NCBI RefSeq assembly: GCF_003751505.1
Contig: NZ_RJVB01000010.1
Span: 124,001-188,000, forward strand
Source of the DNA: Erwinia sp. JUb26
GTDB lineage: Bacteria > Pseudomonadota > Gammaproteobacteria > Enterobacterales > Enterobacteriaceae
DNA length: 64,000 bases
Reading direction: 5' to 3'
Below the pieces are notes generated by a model that worked only from the letters and a program-made list of their open reading frames with translations, was not told where the DNA came from and searched no databases. Of the stretch, positions 53,039 through 63,355 are shown one piece after another. The position numbers were made by a program, and so were the translations under genes. The first letter of the stretch is position 1. Every line of letters begins with the position of its first letter.

Positions 53039-53339
53039 CAGCAACACCATTGCCTGAAAGGCTGAACGTTACGGGACAGGTTAGCCGGGTGTCTGCCGCA
53101 GGGATGCGGCAGCCAAGCCTCCAGGGAGGATTTACGGCGACCCGGCGATCTGCCCTTAACGGTCAGCCCGGGCGCCGAGTTCACAGCGTTGTCATCCAAC
53201 AGCAATACCGCTGCCTGAAAGGCCGAACGTTACGGGACAGGTTAGCCGGGTGTCTGCCGCAGGGATGCGGCAGCCAAGCCTCCAGGGAGGATTTACGGCG
53301 ACCCGGCGATCTGCCCTTAACGGTCAGCCCGGGCGCCGA
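53039..53339. repeat. 161-bp tandem duplication between leuD and setA
   Basis: Sequence 53039-53178 recurs at 53200-53339, an offset of exactly 161 bp. The copies are nearly identical; I see only a few differences, such as ACACCATTG against ATACCGCTG and GGCTGAACG against GGCCGAACG. Each contains the dyad CTGCCGCAGGGATGCGGCAG and the palindrome CCCGGGCGCC near its end. Part of the copy lies just past the setA stop, on the setA side. No reading frame here looks coding. Confidence 0.9.
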
Positions 53340-53359
53340 ACATGCAGCTAGCTACCGCG

Positions 53360-54544
53360 TTATACCGCCCGCGCTTCCCGAATCCGCCACGACAGCGCAA
53401 ACGACACCAGCACCAGAGCAAACGCCAGCATATACACCGCGTGATGGCCAAAGTTTTCAGCCACCGTCCCCTGGAAAATCCCGGCCAGAATCACCCCGGT
53501 CGAAATACTGTTAGTGAACAGCGTAGTCGCCGCCCCAGGCCGCCCCGGCATTAAATCCTGGAACCAGATCATCCCAATCCCGGCGATAATGCCGATAAAT
53601 ACCGCGTTAAAGAGCTGTAAAACCATCAGCGCCGCGCGATTCTGCAACAGCACCAGTCCGAGGTAGAACAGCGCGCCGCAGCCAACCGCCAGCAGCATCA
53701 TCCTGCGCTTACCGGTCCGCCTGACATAGCGCCCGGCAAGCAGCATCACCGGGATCTCCAGCCCGGCGGCGGTGCCCATCAGTAACCCCGCCAGCGAGTC
53801 CGGCAGGCCCAGCGTACTGCTGATATACAGCGGCATATCAATGATATACATACTGTTGCAGGACCACATCAGCACCGAAGCGATAAACAACAACCGGACA
53901 TCGCTGTTCTTTAATCCGCTAACCTCAGTCAGCGGCGTGGCCGTGGTCGGCAGCGCTCTGGGTACCGACGGCAGGGTAAACCAGATCATCGCAATGCAGA
54001 CCACAAACAGCAGCGCGGCAATACTGAACATCAGTGTGAAACCAAAGTTCAGTACCAGCGAAAACGAGAGAGGCGGCCCGATGACCCACGCGAGCGACAT
54101 CTGCGCACGCATCACCGAGCTGAACATGACCGCTTCGCGTGCCGAACTGTCGGCGTACTCACGCGCCAGAGCAAAAATCTGCGGCATCGCCACGCTGGCG
54201 ATCGCGGAAAGCAGCACGCCAAGCGTAATCAGCGTCAGGTAGTGGCGGTTAAACGCAAACAGCACGGCGTTCCCCACCGCAATCGCGCAGCAAAACAGAA
54301 TCAGCATACGGCGATCGCCGCGATTATCGGAACGCTTCGCCAGCAGCAGGCTGACCACAATCCCCGCCACCGCATTCACCGTATAAAACAGCCCGACCCA
54401 GAACGGCCGCACGTCAACTTCACGGCTAAGGAACAGGCTCAGCGTCGGTGCCTGCAGCGCACCCGCAATGCCGACCATAAACGTAATCGCCATAAACGCC
54501 AGATAGACCGGATTAAAACGATGACGCGCCAACAGCGATTTCAT
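53360..54544 (-). CDS. setA: Sugar efflux transporter SetA (MFS)
   Basis: This 394-residue major facilitator superfamily protein with 12 hydrophobic helices exports glucosides and lactose-type sugars. It begins with helix 1 LAFMAITFMVGIAGALQAPT and has SLFLSREVDVRPFWVGLFYT, the loop motif AKRSDNRGDRRMLILF, FALAREYADSSAREAVMFSS and DLMPGRPGAATTLFTNSIST, all as in E. coli SetA. GAGG lies 7 bp ahead of the ATG at 54544. It lies just downstream of sgrS on the same strand, so it is likely cotranscribed with sgrS and induced by SgrR under sugar-phosphate stress. Confidence 0.95.
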   Translation of the reverse strand: MKSLLARHRFNPVYLAFMAITFMVGIAGALQAPTLSLFLSREVDVRPFWVGLFYTVNAVAGIVVSLLLAKRSDNRGDRRMLILFCCAIAVGNAVLFAFNRHYLTLITLGVLLSAIASVAMPQIFALAREYADSSAREAVMFSSVMRAQMSLAWVIGPPLSFSLVLNFGFTLMFSIAALLFVVCIAMIWFTLPSVPRALPTTATPLTEVSGLKNSDVRLLFIASVLMWSCNSMYIIDMPLYISSTLGLPDSLAGLLMGTAAGLEIPVMLLAGRYVRRTGKRRMMLLAVGCGALFYLGLVLLQNRAALMVLQLFNAVFIGIIAGIGMIWFQDLMPGRPGAATTLFTNSISTGVILAGIFQGTVAENFGHHAVYMLAFALVLVSFALSWRIREARAV

Positions 54545-54605
54545 AGCAATGCCTCACTGGCATAAAAAGGGAGGAAATAATGCAAAAGCTTAGAAGAGAA
54601 ACGAC

Positions 54606-54740
54606 GAAAAAAGCCAGCGACATTTTTGCCCGCTGGCTGGTGAACAGCACCATACTCAGAAATCAGTGACCTCAGCCACTAAAGATGGCTTAGCGCCACT
54701 CCGTAGAGTGCCTCCCGCTCTTCCATCTGCTGCCATTATC
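54606..54740 (-). ncRNA. sgrS: SgrS small RNA
   Basis: On the minus strand the order CTGAGTAT (54659-54652), the hairpin GGTGCTGTTCACC (54651-54639) and the terminator AGCCAGCG..CGCTGGCT plus T6 (54638-54607) reproduces the 3' half of E. coli SgrS, whose seed reads CTGAGTATTGGTG and whose hairpin is GGTG-loop-CACC. SgrS pairs with ptsG mRNA through Hfq to stop glucose uptake. The 5' end is estimated from a TATATT -10 at 54751-54746. The RNA would be about 130 nt, shorter than the 227 nt of E. coli, and I find no SgrT-like peptide in it. It is divergent from sgrR, as in E. coli. Confidence 0.85.
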
Positions 54741-54794
54741 GCCATAATATACGGCAGGAAAAACTGACCGCTTTCACTACGGAGTTCCTCTTTT

Positions 54795-56459
54795 ATGTCC
54801 TCACCGCGTTTGCAGCAGCAATTTATCCGCCTCTGGCAATACTGCGACGGCCAGCCGCAGGAGACCACCCTTAACGATCTGGCGGTGCGGCTCAGCTGCT
54901 CGCGGCGCCACATGCGTAATCTGCTGAATGCGATGCAGGAAGCGGGCTGGCTGGAGTGGCAGGCGGAAGCCGGGCGCGGTAAGCGTTCGCGACTCAGTTT
55001 TCTGTACACCGGGCTGGCCCTGCAGCAGCAGCGCGCGGAGGATCTGCTTGAGCAGGACCGCATCGATCAGCTGGTGCAGTTAGTGGGAGATAAAAACCGC
55101 GTGCGGCAGATGCTGCTCTCCCATCTGGGTCGCAGCTTCCGACAGGGCAAACATATCCTGCGCGTCCTTTACTACCGTCCTCTGCTTAACCTGCTGCCGG
55201 GCACGCCGCTGCGGCGATCGGAAACCCACCTGGCCCGCCAGATTTTCAGCGGCCTGGCGCGAATAAATGAGGAAAACGGGGAAGCCGAACCCGATATCGC
55301 CCACCACTGGCAGCAGCTGACCCCACTGCACTGGCGGTTTTTCCTGCGCCCGGCGATCCGTTTTCACCACGGGCGCGAGCTGGATATGGAAGACGTTATC
55401 GCCAGTCTGCAGCGCTTAAAGGATCAGCCGCTGTTCAGTCACTTTGCTCATATTGAATCCAAAACGCCCTGGACGCTGGATATTCACCTAAAGCACCCGG
55501 ACAGCTGGATCCCCTGGCTGCTGGCCAGCGTCAGCGCAATGATCCTGCCGAAGGAGTGGCCGTTTATGCGCAATTTCGCCCGCCAGCCGACGGGAACCGG
55601 CCCGTATGCCGTTGAGCACAACCAGCAAAGCCAGCTGCGCATCAGCGCCTTCGACGACTATTTTGGCTACCGCGCGCTGATTGATGAGGTCAATATTTGG
55701 GTGCTGCCGGAGATCAGCGACGAGCTGGTTTACTCGGGCGTGAAGCTGCAAAGCGACGACACCGATGAACATCCCCAGGAGAGTCGGCTGGAGGAAGGCT
55801 GCTATTTCCTGCTGTTCGACCAGCGTTCCACACTGGGCAGTAACGAAGCCGTCCGCCGCTGGCTCAGCGCGATCTTCAACCCGATTACCCTGCTTAACCA
55901 CAGCGGCATCGCCTATCAGCGCTACTGGTTCCCGGCCTGGGGACTGCTGCCGCGCTGGCACCATCGCCACGATACGGACATTGCCGAGAAGCCCGAGGGA
56001 CTGGATTCGCTGACGATTACCTGGTACAGCGACCAGATTGAACATCAGGGCATTGCCAACGCGCTGGGGCCCATTCTTGCTGCCCACGGCGTGGAATTGA
56101 TAACGCAGGAACTGGACTATGAGAGCTGGTATCAGGGTAATGCCGACAGTGATATCTGGCTGGGCAGCGCCAACTTTACGCTGCCGCTGGAGTTTTCGCT
56201 GTTCTCACTGCTGTACGAAATGCCGCTGATGCACCACTGCGTCCCTATCGACTGGCAGCAGGATGCGCAGCAGTGGCGGGAGCAGAAGCTGCCGCTGGCC
56301 GAGTGGAGTAAACGGCTGATCGACAACCATTATCTGCATCCCCTGTTCCATCACTGGCTGCAGCTGCATGGCCAGCGCAGCATGCGCGGCGTGAGAATGA
56401 ACACGCTGGGCTGGTTCGATTTCAAATCCGCCTGGTTTGCACCGCCGGACGAGTCATGA
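54795..56459 (+). CDS. sgrR: Sugar-phosphate stress regulator SgrR
   Basis: This 554-residue activator of sgrS has an N-terminal winged helix ([40 protein letters not shown], about 6-50) and a C-terminal periplasmic-solute-binding-like (SBP family 5) domain: [40 protein letters not shown] and [20 protein letters not shown]. The ending [20 protein letters not shown] matches E. coli SgrR. It is divergent from sgrS and 5' of the thiamine transporter, the standard order. Confidence 0.97.
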   Translation: MSSPRLQQQFIRLWQYCDGQPQETTLNDLAVRLSCSRRHMRNLLNAMQEAGWLEWQAEAGRGKRSRLSFLYTGLALQQQRAEDLLEQDRIDQLVQLVGDKNRVRQMLLSHLGRSFRQGKHILRVLYYRPLLNLLPGTPLRRSETHLARQIFSGLARINEENGEAEPDIAHHWQQLTPLHWRFFLRPAIRFHHGRELDMEDVIASLQRLKDQPLFSHFAHIESKTPWTLDIHLKHPDSWIPWLLASVSAMILPKEWPFMRNFARQPTGTGPYAVEHNQQSQLRISAFDDYFGYRALIDEVNIWVLPEISDELVYSGVKLQSDDTDEHPQESRLEEGCYFLLFDQRSTLGSNEAVRRWLSAIFNPITLLNHSGIAYQRYWFPAWGLLPRWHHRHDTDIAEKPEGLDSLTITWYSDQIEHQGIANALGPILAAHGVELITQELDYESWYQGNADSDIWLGSANFTLPLEFSLFSLLYEMPLMHHCVPIDWQQDAQQWREQKLPLAEWSKRLIDNHYLHPLFHHWLQLHGQRSMRGVRMNTLGWFDFKSAWFAPPDES

Positions 56460-56498
56460 AAGCTTTCGTTAGCGGAGTGAACTCACTAGAATAGGCCG

Positions 56499-56602
56499 TT
56501 CTCAACGGGGTGCGGATGACCTGCTGCGCAACAGCAGAGTGATACCGCTGAGAGAAAACCCGTCGAACCTGATCCGGCTCATACCGGCGTAGGGATTTGA
56601 GA
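56499..56602 (+). ncRNA. TPP riboswitch (THI element)
   Basis: The conserved THI-box parts appear in order: GGGGTGC (56507-56513), GCTGAGA, ACCCGTCGAACCTGATCCGG (56559-56578) and CCGGCGTAGGGA (56584-56595). It lies directly ahead of thiB with about 50 bp to the GTG start. As in E. coli thiBPQ, thiamine pyrophosphate should close the ribosome binding site or terminate transcription. Confidence 0.97.
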
Positions 56603-56651
56603 GTGCCGTCTGCTCAGATCCTTTGCGCATCTTCTTTTCAAGGAACGCAAA

Positions 56652-57638
56652 GTGTTAAAAAAAATCTTACCTCTGCTAATGCTGTTCTCGCTGCCCGCCG
56701 CAGCCGCGAAAGACGCGCTGACCGTCTATACCTACGATTCATTCTCCGCCGACTGGGGCCCCGGCCCGGCGGTCAAAAAAGCCTTTGAGGCGCAGTGCAA
56801 CTGCGAGCTGAAGTTTGTCGCGCTGGCGGATGGCGTGTCGTTGCTGAACCGCCTACGGATGGAAGGCAAAAACAGCCAGGCCGACGTGGTGCTGGGGCTG
56901 GACAATAACCTGCTCGATGCGGCAGAAAAAACCGGCCTGTTTGCCGCCAGTAAGGTCAATACCGATAGCAGCAGCGTTCCCGGCGGCTGGAAAAACAGCA
57001 CCTTCGTCCCCTTTGACTACGGCTGGTTTGCCTTCGTCTACGACAAAACCCGGCTGCAAAACCCGCCGAAAAGCCTGAAGGAACTGGTCGAGAGCGACCG
57101 TCCGCTGAAAGTGATTTATCAAGATCCACGCACCAGCACGCCGGGCCTGGGCCTGCTGCTGTGGATGCAGAAGGTGTATGGCGAACAGGCTCCGGCAGCC
57201 TGGCAGAAGTTGGCGCAGAAAACGGTAACCGTCACCAAGGGCTGGAGCGAAGCCTACGGCCTGTTCCTAAAGGGCGAAAGCGATATGGTGCTCAGCTACA
57301 CCACCTCCCCCGCCTATCATCTGATTGAAGAGAAGAAAGACCAGTACGCCGCCGCCAACTTCAGCGAAGGCCACTATCTGCAGGTGGAAGTGGCCGGTCA
57401 GCTCAAGGCCAGTAAACAGCCTAAGCTTGCGCAGGAATTTATGCAGTTCCTGCTGACTCCGGCGTTCCAGAACACCATTGCCACCGGCAACTGGATGTAT
57501 CCGGCGATCAAAACCACCCTGCCTGCCGGTTTTGATACGCTCACCGTTCCGGCGACCACGCTGCAGTACAGCCCGCAGGATGTGGCCAGCCAGCGCAGCC
57601 AGTGGATTAGTGAATGGCAACGCGCCGTCAGCCGCTGA
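56652..57638 (+). CDS. thiB: Thiamine/TPP periplasmic binding protein
   Basis: This 328-residue substrate-binding protein of the thiamine ABC transporter has a signal peptide (MLKKILPLLMLFSLPAAAA, residues 1-19). The mature start is KDALTVYTYDSFSADWGPGP. Marks are NRLRMEGKNSQADVVLGLDN, VPFDYGWFAFVYDKTRLQNP, DPRTSTPGLGLLLWMQKVYG and SYTTSPAYHLIEEKKDQYAA, all like E. coli ThiB. The GTG at 56652 is the start, with AAGGAA upstream. The riboswitch controls it. It overlaps thiP by 25 bp. Confidence 0.97.
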   Translation: MLKKILPLLMLFSLPAAAAKDALTVYTYDSFSADWGPGPAVKKAFEAQCNCELKFVALADGVSLLNRLRMEGKNSQADVVLGLDNNLLDAAEKTGLFAASKVNTDSSSVPGGWKNSTFVPFDYGWFAFVYDKTRLQNPPKSLKELVESDRPLKVIYQDPRTSTPGLGLLLWMQKVYGEQAPAAWQKLAQKTVTVTKGWSEAYGLFLKGESDMVLSYTTSPAYHLIEEKKDQYAAANFSEGHYLQVEVAGQLKASKQPKLAQEFMQFLLTPAFQNTIATGNWMYPAIKTTLPAGFDTLTVPATTLQYSPQDVASQRSQWISEWQRAVSR

Positions 57639-59224
57639 TCCCCGGCTGGCTAATCCCGGGCGGCCTGACGGCGCTGCTGCTGGCCGGGATCGCCCTGCTG
57701 GCGTTTCTGTCGCTGTGGTTTAACGCGCCGGAGAGCGACTGGCGTAGCACTCTGTCAGACAGCTATCTCTGGCACGTGCTGCGCTTTTCGTTCTGGCAGG
57801 CGCTGCTCTCCGCCCTGCTGTCGGTGCTGCCCGCCATCCCGCTGGCTCGCGCACTCTATCGCCGCCGCTTCCCCGGCCGCAGCAGCCTTCTGCGCCTGTG
57901 CGCCATGACTCTGGTGCTGCCGGTGCTGGTCGCCGTCTTTGGCATCCTCAGCGTGTATGGCCGCAGCGGCTGGCTGGCACAGTTCTGTGCGCTGATCGGC
58001 ATTGACTACGCCTTTACCCCGTATGGCCTGCAGGGCATTCTGCTGGCGCATATCTTCTTTAACCTGCCCCTGGCCAGTCGGCTGTTGCTACAGGCGCTGC
58101 AGCAAATACCCGGTGAACAGCGGCAGGTCGCGGCCCAGCTCGGCCTGCGCGGCTGGGCACACTTTCGCATTGTGGAATGGCCGTGGCTGCGTCGACAGAT
58201 CCTGCCCGCCGGTGCGCTGATTTTCATGCTGTGTTTCGCCAGTTTTGCCACCGTGCTGTCGCTGGGCGGCGGACCGCGCGCCACCACCATCGAACTGGCC
58301 ATTTTCCAGGCGTTGAGCTTTGATTACGATCCCGGCCGGGCCGCGCTGCTGGCGCTGCTGCAAATGATCTGCTGCCTGGGGCTGGTGCTGCTCAGTCAGC
58401 GGCTGAACAAGGCGATGCCGGCGGGAAGCGACAGCCTTGGCGGCTGGCGGAATCCGGAAGACAGCCGCCGCGCCAGGCTGCTCGACGGACTGATGATTAC
58501 ACTCGCGCTACTGCTGATCCTGCCGCCGCTGCTGGCGGTCGTCGTTGACGGACTGCGCCAGGGCATGAGCGGCGTGCTGGTGCAGCCCACGCTCTGGCAG
58601 GCAACGTTTACTTCACTGCGCATTGCGCTGGGTGCCGGGCTGCTGAGCGTGATGCTGACGGTAATGCTGTTGTGGAGCAGCCGTGAACTGCGCCTGCGCC
58701 AGCATACGCGCTGGGGGCAGACGCTGGAGCTGAGCGGGATGCTGATCCTCGCCATGCCCGGCATCGTGCTGGCGACCGGATTCTTCCTGCTGCTGAACGC
58801 CACGGTAGGCCTGCCGCAGTCGGCGGACGGCATCGTCATTTTTACCAACGCGCTGATGGCCATTCCCTACGCGATGAAGGTACTGGAAAATCCGCTACGC
58901 GACATCGCCGAACGCTACAACCGCCTGTGCCTGTCGCTGGATATTCGCGGCTGGAACCGGCTGCGGCTGATTGAGCTGCGCGCGCTGAAGCGGCCGCTGG
59001 CCCAGGCGCTGGCGTTTGCCTGCGTGCTGTCGATTGGTGATTTTGGCGTGGTGGCGCTGTTCGGGAATGAAAGCTTCCGTACGCTGCCGTTTTATCTTCA
59101 TCAGCAGATTGGCTCATACCGCAGCAGCGAAGGCGCGGTCACCGCGCTGCTGTTGCTGCTGCTCTGCTTCCTGTTATTCACCCTGATTGAAAAACTGCCG
59201 GGGCGCCATGCTAAGCCTGACTAA
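57614..59224 (+). CDS. thiP: Thiamine ABC transporter permease
   Basis: This 536-residue fused permease has two copies of the binding-protein-dependent transport domain and about 12 helices. The two EAA loops that contact ThiQ are [20 protein letters not shown] (about 173-192) and [20 protein letters not shown] (about 435-454). It starts inside the 3' end of thiB and ends inside the 5' end of thiQ, so translation of the three genes is probably coupled. Length equals E. coli ThiP (536). Confidence 0.97.
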   Translation: MATRRQPLIPGWLIPGGLTALLLAGIALLAFLSLWFNAPESDWRSTLSDSYLWHVLRFSFWQALLSALLSVLPAIPLARALYRRRFPGRSSLLRLCAMTLVLPVLVAVFGILSVYGRSGWLAQFCALIGIDYAFTPYGLQGILLAHIFFNLPLASRLLLQALQQIPGEQRQVAAQLGLRGWAHFRIVEWPWLRRQILPAGALIFMLCFASFATVLSLGGGPRATTIELAIFQALSFDYDPGRAALLALLQMICCLGLVLLSQRLNKAMPAGSDSLGGWRNPEDSRRARLLDGLMITLALLLILPPLLAVVVDGLRQGMSGVLVQPTLWQATFTSLRIALGAGLLSVMLTVMLLWSSRELRLRQHTRWGQTLELSGMLILAMPGIVLATGFFLLLNATVGLPQSADGIVIFTNALMAIPYAMKVLENPLRDIAERYNRLCLSLDIRGWNRLRLIELRALKRPLAQALAFACVLSIGDFGVVALFGNESFRTLPFYLHQQIGSYRSSEGAVTALLLLLLCFLLFTLIEKLPGRHAKPD

Positions 59225-59909
59225 TCTGACCTATCTCTACAACCATCTGCCAATGCGCTTTACCTTCAGCGCGCAGGCCGGTGAACGGCTGGCGATCCTC
59301 GGCCCCAGCGGCGCGGGGAAAAGTACGCTGCTCAGCCTGATTGCCGGTTTTCTGCCGGCCAGCAGCGGCAGCCTGCTGCTGGATGGTCAGGATCACCGTG
59401 ATTCTCCCCCGGCCAGGCGCCCGGTATCGATGCTGTTTCAGGAGAACAATCTTTTCCCACATTTGACGGTAGCGCAAAATATCGGGCTGGGGCTGCATCC
59501 GGGGCTAAAGCTAAGCCACCAGCAAAAGCAGGTTCTGCAGGAGATTACCCGCCGCGTCGGGCTGGAAGAGCAGCTACAGCGCCTGCCGCATCAGCTCTCC
59601 GGCGGCCAGCGTCAGCGCGCCGCCCTCGCCCGCAGCCTGGTCAGGCAGCAACCGATCCTGCTGCTGGATGAGCCCTTCTCGGCGCTCGACCCGGCGCTGC
59701 GTAAGGAGATGCTGGAACTGGTGGATGAGGTGTGCAGCGAGCGCACTATCACGCTGCTGATGGTGTCGCACAGCATTGAAGATGCGGCGCGCATCGCCCC
59801 GCGCAGCCTGCTGATTGTTGACGGCAGGGTTTACTGGGACGGCAGCACCGCGCAGTTACAGCAGGGCGAAGTCGATGAAGCAGGGATTCTGGGGATTACG
59901 CGTCGTTAA
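59208..59909 (+). CDS. thiQ: Thiamine ABC transporter ATP-binding protein
   Basis: This 233-residue ABC ATPase has Walker [21 protein letters not shown] (about 32-51), the Q-loop region [15 protein letters not shown], the signature [20 protein letters not shown], Walker [14 protein letters not shown], and the H-loop [14 protein letters not shown]. The ATG at 59208 ([16 protein letters not shown]) is the conserved start and overlaps thiP by 17 bp. Together with ThiB and ThiP it imports thiamine and its phosphates. It is convergent with yabI, 6 bp between the stop codons. Confidence 0.97.
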   Translation: MLSLTNLTYLYNHLPMRFTFSAQAGERLAILGPSGAGKSTLLSLIAGFLPASSGSLLLDGQDHRDSPPARRPVSMLFQENNLFPHLTVAQNIGLGLHPGLKLSHQQKQVLQEITRRVGLEEQLQRLPHQLSGGQRQRAALARSLVRQQPILLLDEPFSALDPALRKEMLELVDEVCSERTITLLMVSHSIEDAARIAPRSLLIVDGRVYWDGSTAQLQQGEVDEAGILGITRR

Positions 59910-59915
59910 TCCCCG

Positions 59916-60683
59916 TCACGGTAAGAAGAAGACCTGCCACAGCAGATGACGGAACACCGGCATCAGCGGGTGGAACTGAATGGCAATAAAGCTGCCGATG
60001 GCTAACACCAGCATAACAGGTGCCAGCCAGCGCAGACGGGATGCAGGCAGATACGGCGTTGCCCAGTCATGTTGCTTTTTCACCCGCAGCCAGCGCCAGC
60101 TCAGCCAGAAGCCCAGCCACACCACCATCGCCACCAGCAGTAAAATCCACTTGAACAGCGCACTGCTGGCATCTTTCGGCACGTCAATCGCCACCCCGGC
60201 GAGAATGCCCGGCAGCAAATAGAGTGGCGGCCACAGCAGGCAGCCGACGATATTCGGCGGTAAAAACTTGCGCACCGGCAGTTCCAGCATGCCGGCAACC
60301 AGCGGGATCAGCGGACGCGTGGGTCCGATAAAGCGACCGACGATAATGGTAAACATGCTGTGCTCGTGCAGCGCATGCTCGGTTTTATCCATCAGTTTCT
60401 GGTGTCGTTTGATAAACGACCAGCGGTGCAGCGGCCCCTTGAACTGCCAGCCGATAAAGTAAGAGATCCAGTCTCCAAGCAGGCAGCCAATAATCCCCGC
60501 CGCCCAGGCGGGATACAGCGCCACCTGTCCGCTGCCAATCAGCGCACCAAAGGAAGCCATCAGCACGGTACCGGGAAGCAGCAGCCCCACCAGCGCCAGA
60601 GATTCTAAAAAAGTCACCAGCCCAACGGCCAGCAGCGACCACGCCAGCGATTGGGTAATTAAGTGTTGCAGCCAGGCTTCCAT
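59916..60683 (-). CDS. yabI: DedA family inner-membrane protein YabI
   Basis: This 255-residue polytopic protein of the DedA/SNARE-associated family, implicated in undecaprenyl or other lipid translocation and envelope homeostasis, begins MEAWLQHLITQSLAWSLLAV. It has the family core PAWAAGIIGCLLGDWISYFI and FTIIVGRFIGPTRPLIPLVA (about 112-131) with MLELPVRKFLPPNIVGCLLW. Five or six hydrophobic stretches are visible. It is divergent from polB, with 170 bp between. Confidence 0.95.
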   Translation of the reverse strand: MEAWLQHLITQSLAWSLLAVGLVTFLESLALVGLLLPGTVLMASFGALIGSGQVALYPAWAAGIIGCLLGDWISYFIGWQFKGPLHRWSFIKRHQKLMDKTEHALHEHSMFTIIVGRFIGPTRPLIPLVAGMLELPVRKFLPPNIVGCLLWPPLYLLPGILAGVAIDVPKDASSALFKWILLLVAMVVWLGFWLSWRWLRVKKQHDWATPYLPASRLRWLAPVMLVLAIGSFIAIQFHPLMPVFRHLLWQVFFLP

Positions 60684-60799
60684 AATGTTCCAAACCGATT
60701 TCAGGACTTCGGATTGTCCTGAGAGAGTTAAAAAGCGTCAAGGCCAGATTTGTATAAGAATGCATAGCGGCGAGAGATTAAGCGCCCCACAGGCGAACA

Positions 60800-60815
60800 C
60801 TGTATAAATAAACAT
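60800..60815 (+). promoter_or_regulatory. LexA-like SOS box ahead of polB
   Basis: CTGTATAAATAAACAT fits the LexA consensus CTGTATATATATACAG except at the last base and a few interior positions. The left half CTGTATA is perfect. It lies about 40 bp before the polB start, in a roughly 170-bp divergent promoter region. polB (dinA) is an SOS gene in E. coli, which makes the site credible. Confidence 0.65.
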
Positions 60816-60852
60816 GCTATTATAGCGTAATGAACAGCATGATGAGGTCAGG

Positions 60853-63216
60853 GTGAATAACGCACAAGCAGGCTTTCTGTTAACCCGCCACTGGCGCGAT
60901 ACGCCGTCAGGCAGCGAAGTCACCCTGTGGCTGGCCACCGACAGCGGCCCGCAGTGCGTGGTGCTGCCGCCGCAGGAGTCGGTTGCCTTTCTCCCCGCCG
61001 AACAGCAGGCTGCCGCCAGCGCACTGTTGGTGGGTGAGCGCGACTGGCGTTTTGGCCCGCTTAATCTGAAAGATTTCCGCCAGCGTCCGGTCGTCGGCCT
61101 GTACTGCAAACAGCATCGCCAGTTGATTAAGCTGGAAAAGCTGCTGCGCGAGAACGGCATTGCCCTGTTTGAGGCGGATGTGCGCCCGCCGGAGCGCTTT
61201 CTGATGGAGCGCTTTATTACTGCCGCCGTCTGGTTCAGCGGTCAGCCCGCCGGTGCCCGGCTGGTGAATACCCGCTTAAAGCCCCACCCCGACTATAGCC
61301 CGCCGCTGAAGTGGGTATCACTGGATATTGAGACTACACAACACGGTGAACTTTACTGCATCGGCCTTGAGGGCTGCGGTCAGCGCGATGTGTATATGCT
61401 TGGCCCGGAGAACGGCGACGCCAGCCAGCTCGACTTTAATCTGGAATACGTTTCCAGCCGCCCGCAGCTGCTGGAAAAACTCAACGACTGGTTTGCCCGC
61501 CACGATCCCGACGTGCTGATCGGCTGGAACGTGGTGCAGTTCGATCTGCGGGTGCTGCAAAAGCACGCCGACCGCTACGGCATTCCGCTGCGCCTGGGGC
61601 GTGGCAGCAGTAACGTGCTGGAGTGGCGCGAGCACGGCTTCAAGCCCGGCGTATTCTTCGCCCAGGCCAGCGGGCGGCTCATTATCGACGGCATCGAAGC
61701 GCTGAAATCCGCCTTCTGGAACTTCGACTCCTTCAGCCTGGAGGCCGTTTCCCGCGAGCTGCTCGGCGAGGGCAAGGCGATTAACAATCCCTGGCAGCGC
61801 ATGGAGGAGATCAACCAGCGTTTTGCCGAAGATAAACCGGCGCTGGCGCACTACAACCTCAAGGACTGCGAGCTGGTCACGCGCATTTTCCAGCACACCG
61901 ATCTGATGCCGTTTTTGCTGGAACGCGCGTCGGTCAACGGTCTGGCGGTGGATCGCCACGGCGGCTCGGTAGCGGCCTTCGGCCATCTCTATCTGCCGCG
62001 TATGCACCGCGCCGGCTTCGTTGCGCCTAACCTCGGCGAGATAGCTCCGGAGGCCAGCCCCGGCGGCTACGTCATGGACTCGCGCCCCGGCCTGTACGAT
62101 TCTGTGCTGGTACTGGACTATAAAAGCCTGTACCCGTCAATTATCCGCACCTTCCTGATCGACCCGGTGGGCCTGGTCGAGGGCATGGCGCATCCCGGCG
62201 ATGCGGATTCCGTGCCCGGCTTTCGCGGCGCGCGCTTCTCCCGCAGCAATCACTGCCTGCCAGACATCGTCAGCCAGATTTGGGCGGGCCGCGAGGCGGC
62301 AAAAAAACAGGGCAACAAACCGCTGTCACAGGCGCTGAAAATCATTATGAATGCGTTTTACGGCGTGCTGGGCACCAGCGCCTGCCGCTTCTTCGATCCG
62401 CGCCTCGCCTCCTCCATTACCCTGCGCGGCCACGAGATCATGCGTCAGACCCGTGAGCTGATCGAAGCGGAAGGCTATGACGTCATCTACGGCGATACCG
62501 ATTCGACCTTCGTCTGGCTGAAATCACCACATGATGAACAACAGGCCGGCGCCATTGGCCAGCGGCTGGTGGAGAAAGTGAATCAGTGGTGGCAGCAGCA
62601 TGTGAGTGAGGAATACGGCCTGACCAGCGCGCTGGAGCTGGAGTATGAAACCCACTTCAGCCGTTTTCTGATGCCCACCATCCGCGGCGCGGAACAGGGC
62701 AGTAAAAAGCGCTATGCCGGCATGGTGAAAAACAGCGGCGGCGAAAAGATGATTTTTAAAGGTCTGGAAACGGTTCGCACCGACTGGACGCCGCTGGCGC
62801 AAAAATTCCAGCAGGAGCTGTATCTGAAAATTTTCAAACAGCAGCCCTATCAGGATTACATTCGCGAAACGGTCAGAAAACTGCTGGACGGTGAGCTGGA
62901 TGAGCAGCTGGTTTACAGCAAGCGGCTACGCCGGCCGCTCGGTGACTATCAGCGAAATGTGCCGCCGCACGTACGCGCCGCCCGCATTGCCGACGACGTA
63001 AATCAGAAGCTTGGGCACCCGATGCAGTATCAGAACGGCGGCAAGATCCGCTATGTGATTGCCACCTCAGGCCCGGAGCCGCTGGAGGCACGCACCACGC
63101 CGCTGGACTACGATCACTACCTGACCCGTCAGCTGCAGCCGGTCGCCGATGGCATCCTGCCGTTCCTCGAAGATGACTTTGCTGCACTGGTCACCGGACA
63201 GCTGGGGCTTTTTTGA
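60853..63216 (+). CDS. polB: DNA polymerase II
   Basis: This 787-residue family B DNA polymerase, SOS-induced, restarts replication and works in repair with 3'-5' proofreading. Exonuclease motifs are [20 protein letters not shown] (about 154-173), [20 protein letters not shown] and [14 protein letters not shown]. Polymerase motifs are [20 protein letters not shown] (about 418-437), [20 protein letters not shown] and [17 protein letters not shown]. Length is close to E. coli (783). It starts with GTG at 60853 after AGG. rapA follows on the same strand 139 bp on. Confidence 0.97.
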   Translation: MNNAQAGFLLTRHWRDTPSGSEVTLWLATDSGPQCVVLPPQESVAFLPAEQQAAASALLVGERDWRFGPLNLKDFRQRPVVGLYCKQHRQLIKLEKLLRENGIALFEADVRPPERFLMERFITAAVWFSGQPAGARLVNTRLKPHPDYSPPLKWVSLDIETTQHGELYCIGLEGCGQRDVYMLGPENGDASQLDFNLEYVSSRPQLLEKLNDWFARHDPDVLIGWNVVQFDLRVLQKHADRYGIPLRLGRGSSNVLEWREHGFKPGVFFAQASGRLIIDGIEALKSAFWNFDSFSLEAVSRELLGEGKAINNPWQRMEEINQRFAEDKPALAHYNLKDCELVTRIFQHTDLMPFLLERASVNGLAVDRHGGSVAAFGHLYLPRMHRAGFVAPNLGEIAPEASPGGYVMDSRPGLYDSVLVLDYKSLYPSIIRTFLIDPVGLVEGMAHPGDADSVPGFRGARFSRSNHCLPDIVSQIWAGREAAKKQGNKPLSQALKIIMNAFYGVLGTSACRFFDPRLASSITLRGHEIMRQTRELIEAEGYDVIYGDTDSTFVWLKSPHDEQQAGAIGQRLVEKVNQWWQQHVSEEYGLTSALELEYETHFSRFLMPTIRGAEQGSKKRYAGMVKNSGGEKMIFKGLETVRTDWTPLAQKFQQELYLKIFKQQPYQDYIRETVRKLLDGELDEQLVYSKRLRRPLGDYQRNVPPHVRAARIADDVNQKLGHPMQYQNGGKIRYVIATSGPEPLEARTTPLDYDHYLTRQLQPVADGILPFLEDDFAALVTGQLGLF

Positions 63217-63355
63217 CAGGTGACGAACGGGCCACCTTCCAGTACCATAGCGCCCTTCCTCAAATAACTCGTTCTGACATGCACGCCGGGCAGATTCTGC
63301 CGGGGCGTTATACTATTGCCTGAAACTGACTACACGAAAATCGAGCCGAATATTT

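Noticed and set aside
54656-55063. Minus-strand frame overlapping sgrR and sgrS as SgrT
   Set aside because: The translated sequence does not resemble SgrT (MRQFYQHYFTATAKLCW type), and most of the frame lies antisense to sgrR.
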